NCBI GenBank assembly: GCA_002110485.1
Contig: MOWL01000088.1
Coordinates: 62,001-126,000, forward strand
Direction: 5' to 3'
Length of the DNA: 64,000 bases
Origin: Emergomyces orientalis
Lineage: Eukaryota > Ascomycota > Eurotiomycetes > Onygenales > Ajellomycetaceae
Position 1 is the first letter of the stretch. Each line of letters begins with the position of its first letter. Below, piece after piece: positions 1-10,199 of the stretch. The position numbers and the translations under genes were made by a program. Below the pieces are notes generated by a model. It was given only the letters and a program-made list of their open reading frames with translations. It made no database searches and was not told the DNA's origin.

Positions 1-227
1 GCAAAAAAGTCCTTCAATTCAGACATGATATCTGCTGTGATCTTTGGCTTTACTCTGCAGATTGAACATGGGCTTCTAGCAGTGTCAAAGCAGCAAAGAT
101 TTCATCAAATTCAATATACAGTGGCCAGATGGCAGTCAATGCTGCGTGCGATCTCAGCTGGCATATAACCATCCTTTAGAAGATGTACGATCTCATTGGT
201 TGTGAAATCATTGAGTTGAGATGGCAT
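1..227 (-). pseudogene. N-terminal fragment of a Tc1/mariner-like transposase
   Basis: Reading the minus strand from an ATG at 227 gives a short helix-turn-helix sequence containing FTTNEIVHLLKDGY and PAEIARSIDCHLATVY, the arrangement of the first DNA-binding helix-turn-helix of fungal Tc1/mariner transposases. The frame then meets a stop near position 110, where such proteins would continue with an arginine-rich linker and a second DNA-binding domain. Weak resemblance resumes in another frame (KPKITADIMSELKDFF) towards base 1, so the copy is frameshifted and runs off the window edge. No terminal inverted repeat can be seen because the element is cut by the edge. The family assignment rests on the helix-turn-helix pattern only. 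Confidence 0.45.
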
Positions 228-1931
228 ATTGATGATAAAGGTATGAAAAACACATTAATTTGAATGATTTGAATGTTATTTGAATGATTATAGAAAAACG
301 TGGATATTATGGCTATTTTTGCAGTGTTTTGTTATGAATATTCTAGGGGTGGTTGGGGAAATCCGTTTTCGCAAGCAATTCGTCCGCCACAATAGCACAC
401 GGTCGAATTCGACCGCGAAACAACAGGGGGTTGAACGAACAAGCGGAGGAGTGGCAATTTCTACACTCGCGCTTGTAGTTATGTATTGGTAATGAATGAA
501 ATTAACTAGTTAGTTATCATTTGGATATTTTACATTACGAAATCTCTCCTCACATTGGAATCCCTTTATCCATATATAATATCTTCTATATACAGCTTTT
601 TGTAGATATAGAGATCCCATACAGTATATAGATTTCATGTTTAGAAAATATTTGGTAATATCATTTATCAATAAAAACCAGTTGTAGGTGTTGTTAGCAA
701 TTTGCGGTCGTGTCGAAAACACAGTGTCGAACACCACTCATTTTGCCTGTCCTTCTCCTGTAAGCATAGGATAAAGGGTTTGGGCTCTCGCTTTCAAAGT
801 TTCAAACCTCATTATTTAACCCATGCGGTAAAGCCACACCACTCAGACCTTCTCGAGGTCTCTATTAATCCGCCAGGGAATTGGAAACGACACTGTGAAG
901 ATTTCAGTTAGGTGGTTACCAGTTCGTACTGCCAATGACCTTAGATTTCTACACTTTTTTAATCTTTTATCATCTTTAAGTTACCTGTCTCATCAGTTCA
1001 CAGGAGTTAAGAGCTAAACAAAAAAGAGAGTCATCATATAAATCAAACAACAAGCTTCTAAAAACCTCGAACCTCCCAAAACTTGCCACAATCACTAAAC
1101 CGCCAAACAAACAAACAAAATAAATAAATCAACTAATCAAATGGCATTCGTCTGCACAACATTCGGATGACCTTAGACCTTAGACCTTAGGCCCTGGCTT
1201 TGCCTTGGACTTGTAGAGCTAAGGTAAGATCTTGGTTTTAGGCATTTTTCCTACCAGATATATGAGTTAAATAAATTAATAAATAAATAAATAAAAATAA
1301 TCATGGTAATAATAATAATAATATCAAGCATGCATGCATGTATTATTATCTCACCAAGAACTGTATCAGTAACAGTCGGAGGGTGGAAAGCTAGCATCTA
1401 AGCGATTGGGGGGTTGATTGGCAGCACATAGCGATATGTGCAAGGTGAGCGTAAGTATCAGCATCAGTGAGAGCGTCAGTGTTTCTCTCTCTCTGTGTGT
1501 GTTGGGAGTCTGGAAAGGCAAATTTCAATGAATAAATAAACGACCAGGAGGAGGAGGAGGATGAGGAGGGAAGAAACAATATTGTAGCAAATATAAAGTA
1601 AATAAAGTAAAATAAAATATAAAATAATACGAGAGCTGAGCTACGACTAATAGAGAAACAGAAAAAGTAGGTAAGAAAAGATAAAGGAAAGGAAAAGAAA
1701 AACACGAACAGAAAGTTGCAAAAGCAAAATAATACTACCGACGGGGGGTTTGAGGATTGTGCACTTGTTAAAAAGAGAAACGAAAGGGGGGATATTGGGG
1801 ATATGGGGGGGTTGGAGGGGGTGTGTAGGCTAAGTTGCCAGAAACAAGAAGGCAAAGAAGGGCAAGGGACAAGGGACAACGAAAGAGGAGCAAGGATGAG
1901 GCTGCAGGGCAATGAGAAGCGGGAGTAAGAT

Positions 1932-1934
<3 letters not shown>

Positions 1935-1970
<36 letters not shown>
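1935..1970. repeat. (AG)n microsatellite
   Basis: An uninterrupted AG dinucleotide run of about 17 copies. It lies in a long purine-rich stretch and generates false poly-Ser/Leu open frames on the minus strand. Confidence 0.95.
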
Positions 1971-1972
<2 letters not shown>

Positions 1973-2153
1973 GGTGTGGCTTGTTTTAGAATAAAATAAA
2001 TAAATAAAAAACAGAAAGGAGCCTGCGGGTAAAACTGAAGGGTTTTCTTCTTTTTTCTCATTTCCTTTCCTCCCTCCCCGTCCCCCCCACCGAATGGGAG
2101 TCTCCATTCTCTAAACAAAGGACCACGCAGCAGTGGGAATGGGAAGCATGGGG

Positions 2154-2187
2154 TTTTTTTTTTTTTTTTTTTTTGGGGGGGGGGGGG
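2154..2187. repeat. Poly-T run fused to a poly-G run
   Basis: About 21 consecutive T are followed directly by 13 consecutive G, with further G-rich sequence to about 2210. Such a T/G junction is prone to slippage and sequencing error, and the G run could form quadruplex structure. Confidence 0.95.
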
Positions 2188-2809
2188 TGGGGAGGGGGTG
2201 GGGGGTTTGCTTGATTGGAAGAAAAATAAATAAATTAAGAAAAACGCATTCATTCCACCTGCATTCCGTTTCATTTATTCATTCATTTTTTTTGCCTTCC
2301 ATTTTTTTCCCCCTGTCTCATTCATGGATCTCCAATCTGTATTAGCAAACGCCGGCCTGGCCAAACTAATATGATAAAAATAATCCCTTTGAGAATTAAC
2401 TAGAAGACGACTGTCTGTCTCTGAGAGAGGAGGAGAACGAAGGCCTTTTGACTTTGTTTAAAAAAAACAACACCCAACCCACGCCCACGCCCACGCCATA
2501 AATCGACTCGATCCCTTTCATCATCAAAATTAAAATCTCCCTTGTTTTCTTTCTTCTTCCTCTTGTTGTTTTTAGGAATTTTTTTTTTTAATTTAAATTT
2601 TTGTTGCTCTTTTTCTTCTTTCGGTGTGTATAGTTTGGTAAATTTTTTTTTTTTTTTTGATTTTTTTTTGATTTTTGTGTTTAATAGGACATGCGAAGTG
2701 CCCACTATCCACTGCCCACCGCCCACCTACAGTATGGCTTCATTTTTGCGCAAACCAAGAAAATGTAAGGCGAAGGGGAGGGGGGGGGGAAGCATTTGCC
2801 TTATCATCC

Positions 2810-4347
2810 TTAAGAAGGGCCAGCGGCAGCCTCCTCCTTCTTAGGTTCCTCTGTAGCAGGCGCAGCAGGCGCAGCAGGCGCGTCAGCGGGGTCAGCGGGG
2901 GCAGCAGCTTCAGCGCCACCCTCAGTACCCTCAGTACCCTCAGCACCCTCGGCGGGCTTGTCCTCCTTGGCCTCACCAGATTGCGCGGGCTCGGGCTCAG
3001 CGCCATCAGACGAAGTCCACAGGGTCAAGTTGTCACGGAGCAACTGCATGATCAGTGTGCTATCGCGGTATGACTCTTCAGAGAGGGAGTCAAGTTCGGC
3101 AATGGCATCATCGAATGCCTGCTTGGCCAGATGGCAGGCACGGTCTGGTGAGTTGAGGATCTCGTAGTAGAAGACTGAGAAGTTGAGGGCGAGGCCCAGA
3201 CGGATTGGGTGGGTGGGGGTCAGTTCGGTTTGGGCAACGTCGGTAGCATTCTGGAGGGTAAAATGTTAATTAGGTTTGCCATCTGTGGGCGCAAAACTTG
3301 TGTGGATATGGGGTGTGTGTACCTTGTAAGCCTCATGGGCGGCAGTCGCAGCAACCTTGCGCTTGTTACCGGAAGCGAACTCAGCGAGATAACGGTGGTA
3401 GTCACCTTTCCTGTAGATTGCGAATGGTTTATCAGCACATATGTTCCCTCAAAATACATGTCGCGTGCATGTTGCGAAAATGAAGAGTGACAACATCCCA
3501 GTGGCATATATAAAATCCCAAATACATACATCTTGTGGTAGAACACCTTGGATTCGCCGGATTCGGCTTTGGGGATCAAAGACTGGTCCAGAACATCAAG
3601 AACATCCTGGCACACGCGTTCGAGTTCAGTCTCGATCTTCTGGCGGTACTCGCTAATGATAGCAACATGTTTCTCAGAACCCTTCGAGTCTTCTTTCTGC
3701 TCGATGGAGGAGATTATGCGCCAGGAAGCACGGCGTGTCCCAACAACGTTTTTGTAGGCAACGGAAAGAAGATTGCGTTCGTCAACCGTAAGTTCACCTC
3801 CCAACTATTGAATCAAGTCGGTTAGTATTGAATGAGGGGTGAATGAAAGGAAAAAGTACATATAATGTACATATAGAGGTGTACTTACATTGGCAACTTC
3901 CTACAATGGCACGATACGATGGTCGTCAGTATATGGTGCACTGCAGGTTAATTATCGCACAGGAGAGAACGCGGGACAAACCTTCATGTATGTAACCATT
4001 TCTATACGACGGGGTTAGAACAGGGCCCAGGGTATGGTTGTACATTAGAGGGGAGGGGTTTAAGAGCTTACCATCATAACGCTCAGCCTGCTCACAGAGC
4101 CGGGCAAGAAACGTCTTGCTACGAAGAAAGTGAGTGTGTTAGTACAACCCCCCCATTCTTCAGAAGCGCACAAGCAGTAGAGTGGACAAATTACCTATCA
4201 CGCTGTTTGACCCAATGGAGTTAGTAAGACGGTTTAGCAGAAGAGAGATTGGTGAGAGGATAGGGAAGAGAAGGGGGGGGGGGAGGGTGGATTGCGCGCG
4301 CCAAACTGGGCGACGGCAGGGAGGGGTAAACATACTTCTGAGGTCAT
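2810..4347 (-). CDS. 14-3-3 protein
   Basis: Predicted cytosolic and nuclear phosphoserine-binding dimeric adaptor of the 14-3-3 family. The spliced product is 300 residues. Conserved blocks include FLARLCEQAERYDEMV near the N-terminus, ELTVDERNLLSVAYKNVVG, RRASWRIISSIEQKE, VFYHKMKGDYHRYLAE and LNFSVFYYEI; the core ends at STLIMQLLRDNLTLWTSS. An acidic Ala/Pro/Glu-rich tail of about 55 residues follows. Eight exons fit GT-AG rules and phase: 4336-4347, 4195-4202, 4072-4118, 3982-4001, 3889-3900, 3530-3804, 3323-3410 and 2810-3250. Five of the first exons are 47 nt or shorter, the second only 8 nt. The start MTSERDSKTF agrees with the N-terminus known for the filamentous-fungal form. The tail is encoded by GCAGCAGGC-type and CTCAGTACC-type tandem repeats, so its length may vary between strains. 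Confidence 0.95.
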
Positions 4348-5984
4348 GGTGGGAGAACGGTGAGAGACACAGGGGGAACAAGTGTAGAGAAGAATGAGGG
4401 AGTGGAAGAACGGAGCGATAGAGGAGAATCAGATAGCAGCGGGACAGACAAAGATGGAGGCGTAGGGCGGGGGGAAGATAGACGAAGGTAGACGAAGACA
4501 GACGAAGACAGACAGCGGATGGTGTGCCAGGAGTTTTGACGTTGTTGAGGCAGAAGTTGTGATGATGGGGGCAGAGAGCCTGCTGACTAAGCCATGCAGA
4601 TTTCAACGAAACAAACACTGCCACACTCGACGGAGTACACTCTGGTTACCACTCAGCACTCTTGGGGGATAGGAATATGTAGTACTACTAAGTACTATGG
4701 AGGGTGTTTTATATACACTATATTAATTTAATTTTAATTTATTTAATTATTTAATTATTTATTACTCTCAATTATCCTCTCTGTTTACTCCGGTTCCCCC
4801 TGATATTGCAGATCTCATTCCTCTGTTGGTTACGATCAGACAGACACGCGCGAACCCCCTAATCGCCTCAGCCTCATCCCAGCCCTTTAAACCCTTTTTA
4901 AGCCCCTGAACTGTTTGCTCTGCTCTCCCTCTCCCAATAACTACCCATAAGAACCCATTCCCAGCCTGACTCCCTCGTATAAAATGTACGTCCACCTAAG
5001 TAAGTACCCAGCAGAAACAATACCTGACAAAGCTTCGCCCTTCCATGCCCTACATACCCTACATACCCTGGTTATGTTGCCCAAGGCGCCCTGCATCCAA
5101 CCTGCTTACTGCCCAATCCTTTCATTCCAGCAGATTCAATGCATGTATCTATCTGCGTATCTGCCTAGGTATTGGACATACCGTTGGAGCACCAAAATGT
5201 CGATCTTTTGACATTTAACTAGTGGGTAATAAGACTCAACCCATATGACGTATACGAAAACTATATACGCCTCAGGTCAGGCATTTCATTCATTCATAAG
5301 GGCTTTTTCAGAATCTTTAGCTTCGACAACCAGGGGAATGTACAGAAAGATAAGAACCAGTTGGCTGTATAGAGAGCTAGCTTCAAACATTCTGAGAACA
5401 TGTGTTGCAAGATATGATAGTTATATGTAGTGAACTCACAACTTCAATGTCAATTTTCTCAGTCTAATATGCCTGCCAGGAATCCGGGGGGAAAAAATGA
5501 TTTTTGACTATTTTTTGAACAAAATAAATGAATAAAAAAGTAAAAAAAAATATTTTACTTCACACTTAATAATGAAAGATTCAACCAGGAGGCAGCAGTT
5601 AAACAATTTAAACCAGAGTAAGCATGAGTGGATTTCAATTAGTAGAAATTAATATATACCATAAATGCAAGCCACACATATGTATAATATAGATCTCATA
5701 GCGGAACAATAATCTTCAGTCAGTGTCCTAAAAACTGGATTACTTTTAAGAGCTAGAGTTTACTGCTTCTAAAGGAAATGATATTTACAATTAATATGAG
5801 AATTTTCATGCGGAAGTGTCAAACCGACTATTGTACTGTACATTGACTTATTGGAAAATACAGATATATACATCTCTATTCATAAAATCCGACGTCTTAA
5901 CCAAGAAGGATATGGTATTCGCCTACATCCAAACCCCCAAAAACAAATCAGAGCAAATAGAAAAAAATCAAATGGCCAAAACAA
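4348..5984. other. Intergenic region between 14-3-3 and trehalase genes
   Basis: It holds the 14-3-3 promoter and leader next to 4348, a TTAATTTAATT-rich stretch near 4720-4765, and AT-rich sequence without a recognisable gene. The part nearest 5985 is probably the trehalase 3' region. Confidence 0.6.
4481..4510. repeat. Three tandem 10-bp units upstream of the 14-3-3 gene
   Basis: GACGAAGGTA, GACGAAGACA and GACGAAGACA follow one another, with partial units on both sides. They lie about 140-160 bp upstream of the 14-3-3 start codon, probably in the 5' leader or promoter. Confidence 0.8.
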
Positions 5985-8900
5985 TCAAACAATCACCGCC
6001 CATTCCGCCACACTAGCACCAGGTGCCGAATCTGAATGATCCCCTTGGTTCCCGACAACCAACAACGTCGCGTAGCGTCCCGTCCATACATGCCTGTCCG
6101 AATCCAACAAGTCGATGTTGGTCGTGTTGCCCTGGTACCGCGGCACGATCTTCTGTTCGCTGGCGTTGTACGGGAGGCTGATTTTCACGTTTAGCATGTC
6201 AATGCGCTGGCCGGCATTACCATCAATCCCGTCAGTGATGATGCTGTTGCTGTTGCTGCTGCTGGTGTTGTGGAATACAACGGCAAAGCTCGACGGCACG
6301 GCTGCAGCCCAGTCAACGAAAATGGATTTGACGCGTGCAGAGGGTTTGGTGTTGTCATCGCCTAGGTCGACAGTCATGCTGCTGACCGTCTTCGCGGATG
6401 TAGTTTGCCATTTTGTGCTGGTGGAGCCGTCAATGGCGCCCTCTGCGAATTGGCCGGGGAGGATGGTTCCGTTAAATGCGGCGATGGGGCGGCATTGGAG
6501 GATGTTGTTGTCGATGGCCGGTTTAAGGTTGGCGTCGTAGTTTTTCAGAACGAGGGAGCCGCCACCTGCAGCAGGGAGTTGGAAGGTTCGTTCGTCCGGA
6601 GATCCGACTGCGGTTACGAGCACGGGGATTTCGGTGCCCATGAAGGACATATTTGCAGTTGACAGGGGTGTTTCGAGGCGGGTGAGGGTTGTGTGGGTTT
6701 GGTTCATCTCTGCCTGAATGGGCCAGCCGTGGAAGTAGAAGATGGGGAGACGGATGTGGGGGATCTGAGGCGGCAGGTTGGGGAAGACTTTCAACTTGTG
6801 GGACGTGTCGTAGCGCAAGCCCAAGTATCCCATCAGATCCACTTGAAGGAAGCCTCCGAAGCCGGTCATGAATGGGTACGCGGGCGGGTAGGAGGCGCCG
6901 TAATCATCCATCTGCTCGGATAATGCGAACCACGGAGCACGAGCGTAGGGAGTCCATGAGTAGCGGTCGTAGGTGTAGGCTGAGCAACCAGGCTGGGCAA
7001 GAGTAGAGGAGTCAATGCTGAAGATGGCGTAGGTCATTCCCGGGCCTGCTTGATCCTGCTTCGCGGCGTAATAGTCGACGTCCGCAATCTGGTTATCAAG
7101 TGAATAGTTGTCGTGATTGTCCAGGGGATATGTACGGAGAATTACGTCGGCTTGCTTGATGGCTATGTCACCCTCCATGCCTGTGTACTCGAGGGCGATA
7201 TCTCCGTGCTCGTTCATCGGCATCTCAAGAGTAGATGCCTGCTTTTCCCAAGTAGGGTTTTGCGGTTTGCCGTAGAAACCATTGAAGAAATTAGCAGTAC
7301 GGAACGTCCATTGCATCATAGCCATCGTGAATGCACCATTATCAACATTCATAGCATACTCGTCTGGATCGGTCATATTTTTCTGCATCCAAGTTTTTGT
7401 TGTGCTATTCAGCTCAATAATTTCGGAGAACAAGGTGGCGACAGAGTTGGTGATGGGGAGCAACGTGTCTTTGAAAAAGGCGTCGTCTCCCGATGCAGCC
7501 CAGTAATGGACAAATCCTTGGACGATATCACCATTGACGTGATACTCAAAGTCCCAGCAAGGACCCACGGCGGTGCAGTTCCCATCGCGGCCAGTAGACC
7601 ATGGGTAGATTGCGGCCTGTGGGGAGAAATCGATGTCCCTCTTGGATGTGGAGCGAGAAGCAGCTTCAATGTTAACCAACGCCTGCTCATAGAGTGTCGT
7701 TCTCGAGAGCGAGATCTGCTTGGCCTCAAATGGATGAGAAGCGGCCAGGTACGGTACCATCCAAATATCCTGGTCCCAGAACTGCTGGCCGCCATAGCAA
7801 TCAGATGTTAGACCGCAGACACCGATGCCCCAAGTATTAATCGGAGCATGCTGAACGTAGTTCAGCGCATTTTCGCCAACCGTATTCATAATCAGGTTAG
7901 CTGCAGCGACAATGGTTGCGATCTGCCTATCCATCAGAGGAGCCGGGACTTCGCCAGTAGCTGGGTCGACAAAACTAGTAACCGACTCATCCGGGAGAAC
8001 ATTGGCCCATTCGTCCACATGCTGCCTAAATCCTGTCTCAAATCCTGTTCGCTGGCCCATACGCATCTCGTGATATGCTGTCCGGTCAGGGAGCTCGAAC
8101 GCGTCATTCGAAGCAATGCCGACATATTTGGTCAAACTGATCGTTTCATGCGGCTGGAGGTCGATTTGCACACCCTGGGTAATTGTCGCGGGATGGTCGC
8201 TAATGTACGGACGATCTGTCATGGGGTGCAGTCCAGACATATCTACTCCTTTGCCGCCAAGGGAAGCATACGCCCATGCTGTCACATTGCTGACTCCGGA
8301 TGGGTTAACAGCACTGTATATGTGATCTCCTTTGATGCCCTTGGTTTGGAGATCTGTCCTCCGAGCAGCCGAGCCGTCAAGAATGTTGACCACCGTGCCA
8401 CAGATGGGGCTATCTGACGTCAAATCCATGTGGATATAAGCTCTATTGGGATGCAGCTTGTCCGCAAGGGCCATGAACGAAACAGTAACAGAAACACCGT
8501 CCAAGCTGGGAGGTGTCCAGGTGTAGGCATAATTGGCCGTGCATTTCCGGAAGTCCTGCTGCAAGACAATATTCGAGAGCTCGCTGAGGTCCACGGTGCC
8601 GTCTAGATATGCACCACCCCCCAAGTCCAGCACCAGGGAGCCCCAGCAGGGGAGCCCAGCTATATCGCTGCCCCATCCATACTGAATGAATTCCTCGTAA
8701 AGCTCCCCTTTGGTGATGGGACCCCTATTGAAGAACCCAGCAACGGTTCCAAAGCTGCCATAGTCTTACAGCCACGATTGGCCAGTCGTGTTCGAATAGA
8801 GAACCGGGAACGGTCCGGTCTAGGCAAAGCTTGAGCCGATATAACCATTAGAGACAAATGACTGAGTATGCCAGTCGCTATTATTGGCTCTCGGGGTCGT

Positions 8901-9029
8901 CACTGTCCAGGCATCGCTGTCCCATGTGACGTCAGGAAACATTGTGCTGTGGTTTGAACTAGCAGCCGCAGTTTGCGGGATGCAAGACCCCACCGCCGCA
9001 GCGGCAAGGGTCTCTACAAATCGTCTCAT
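5985..9029 (-). pseudogene. treA: Secreted acid trehalase (GH65) interrupted by two in-frame stop codons
   Basis: The frame from ATG at 9029 to the TGA at 5985 encodes a glycoside hydrolase family 65 acid trehalase of about 1,014 codons, close to the size of the Aspergillus enzyme. Such enzymes are secreted and split extracellular trehalose into two glucose. It starts with a signal-peptide-like segment (MRRFVETLAAAAVGSC), keeps SNGYIGSSFA, the GH65 core YGGQQFWDQDIWMVPYLA, IKQADVILRTYPLD and many N-glycosylation sites, and ends in a C-terminal beta-rich region. The frame is broken by TAG at 8820-8822 and TAA at 8766-8768, only 18 codons apart and both in phase with coding sequence on each side. 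The 882 codons from 8633 onward are open, but translation from there would lack the signal peptide and N-terminal domain. A weak 92-nt intron could skip both stops but would also delete the NGYIG motif. Recent loss of function, sequencing error, or readthrough cannot be separated here. Confidence 0.85.
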
Positions 9030-10199
9030 TGTCGAATATGGAGTAGATGTCAACGGGTGAGGACGAATAATGGATTGTGAAGAAGCGAACGGGCTTATTT
9101 ATTTCATTTGAGAAGAACACTGACACAGATGCTTTGCCGGAGTGTTTCATCGGAAATATTTGCTAGGACCCAGTCGGATACAACGTTGCAGGCGTTATCG
9201 GCAGAAAATCCGCTGAAGTTTTAGGAGAAGTGGACCATCGTGCTTCTTGTATCTAGAGATCAGCGTCATAGTGTGGCGCTTGGGGTGGAAATCATGGGGA
9301 GATTCAATGGCGGAGAGTAGAGAGGTGAAGCTTGGATGTTAACTTTGATGCTCCCTATCTGGGTCGGGTTGCCGTAGGTATGGATGGAAAATTTTAACTC
9401 GGAGTTGGCGCACGCGAACCCCCCCGGAGTATACTTCTCTAGGTTCCATTGCTCTCAATTACATCCATCCCTTCAAGACACCCGTCTGTCTCGAGCGCAG
9501 CTGTTGAGATTCGCTATCGGGCCAATGCGAACGCTGAGAGCGTTCATCATATGGCAGCCGGCGTAGGCTCAACAAGTAGGCTCATCTTGCATTGCCTTAC
9601 ATAGTACGGAGTAGGAAACTTTCCAGGAGATTCTGTCGACAAGGCCCAAAAATCCGTAATGCCAAGATCGCCATTCTAACCAGCACGCTCCAGCTCTGTC
9701 AAATTCACGGGATGGATCCCATTTCCCTGGCATTGGCAAGAAGAAAGGGTCACCCGCTCGGGAAAAAGAGCAGGGTCTTCCGTTCTACACGAAGCGAGAC
9801 TGATTCTGATCTCTTGGGGAAGTGGTGTCATCTCAAAACATCCGACCATACCGAAGAAACTCCATCCTAAAGCCGGATTGAAAACGGTAGAGGAAATAGC
9901 TTTGATGCTGACAAGTCCAAACTCAGCAACAAAGAAGGTCAAAAGCTGTCAAAAGCATTTGTCGTAGAAAACATATTCAAGAGTCTAAAGATATGAATGG
10001 ATTATGTCGCTTGTTGTTCCTAAGCCAATAGCCCCAGAGTTGAACCATTACACTAACCGTTTTAGGAAATAGTTAACTACATCGATGGATCGATCTATAC
10101 ATGTATTGCATCCAAAATAAAATAGGAAAAGGGAAATGAAAATAGAATAAAATAAGAATAAAAACACTAGTTCGGAGTCTACTTGGAAATTCTCCGTAG
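9030..10199. other. Intergenic region upstream of the trehalase gene
   Basis: No gene seen. It contains the trehalase promoter and leader (from 9030) and the 3' region of the protease-like gene (towards 10199). A short palindrome-rich stretch (ATCGATGGATCGAT) lies near 10081. Confidence 0.6.

Larger units (their letters stand above)
228..2809. other. Gene-free low-complexity region
   Basis: No convincing gene is seen on either strand. The left part is AT-rich with repeated TTGAATGA words near 258-290. The right part holds (AG)n and poly-T/poly-G tracts and long one-sided purine stretches that make spurious open frames rich in Ser, Leu, Phe or Lys. The last few hundred bases probably contain the 3' untranslated region of the 14-3-3 gene. 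Confidence 0.6.

Noticed and set aside
1391..2274. Long minus-strand open frames rich in Ser/Leu/Phe
   Set aside because: They are produced by purine-rich low-complexity DNA and the (AG)n run; no family similarity or plausible start.
7113..7811. Long plus-strand open frame opposite the trehalase gene
   Set aside because: Antisense shadow of the GH65 coding sequence; no independent similarity.
8730..8850. Intron removing both trehalase stop codons
   Set aside because: The only fit has a weak GTTATA donor and would delete the conserved NGYIG motif; kept only as an alternative.
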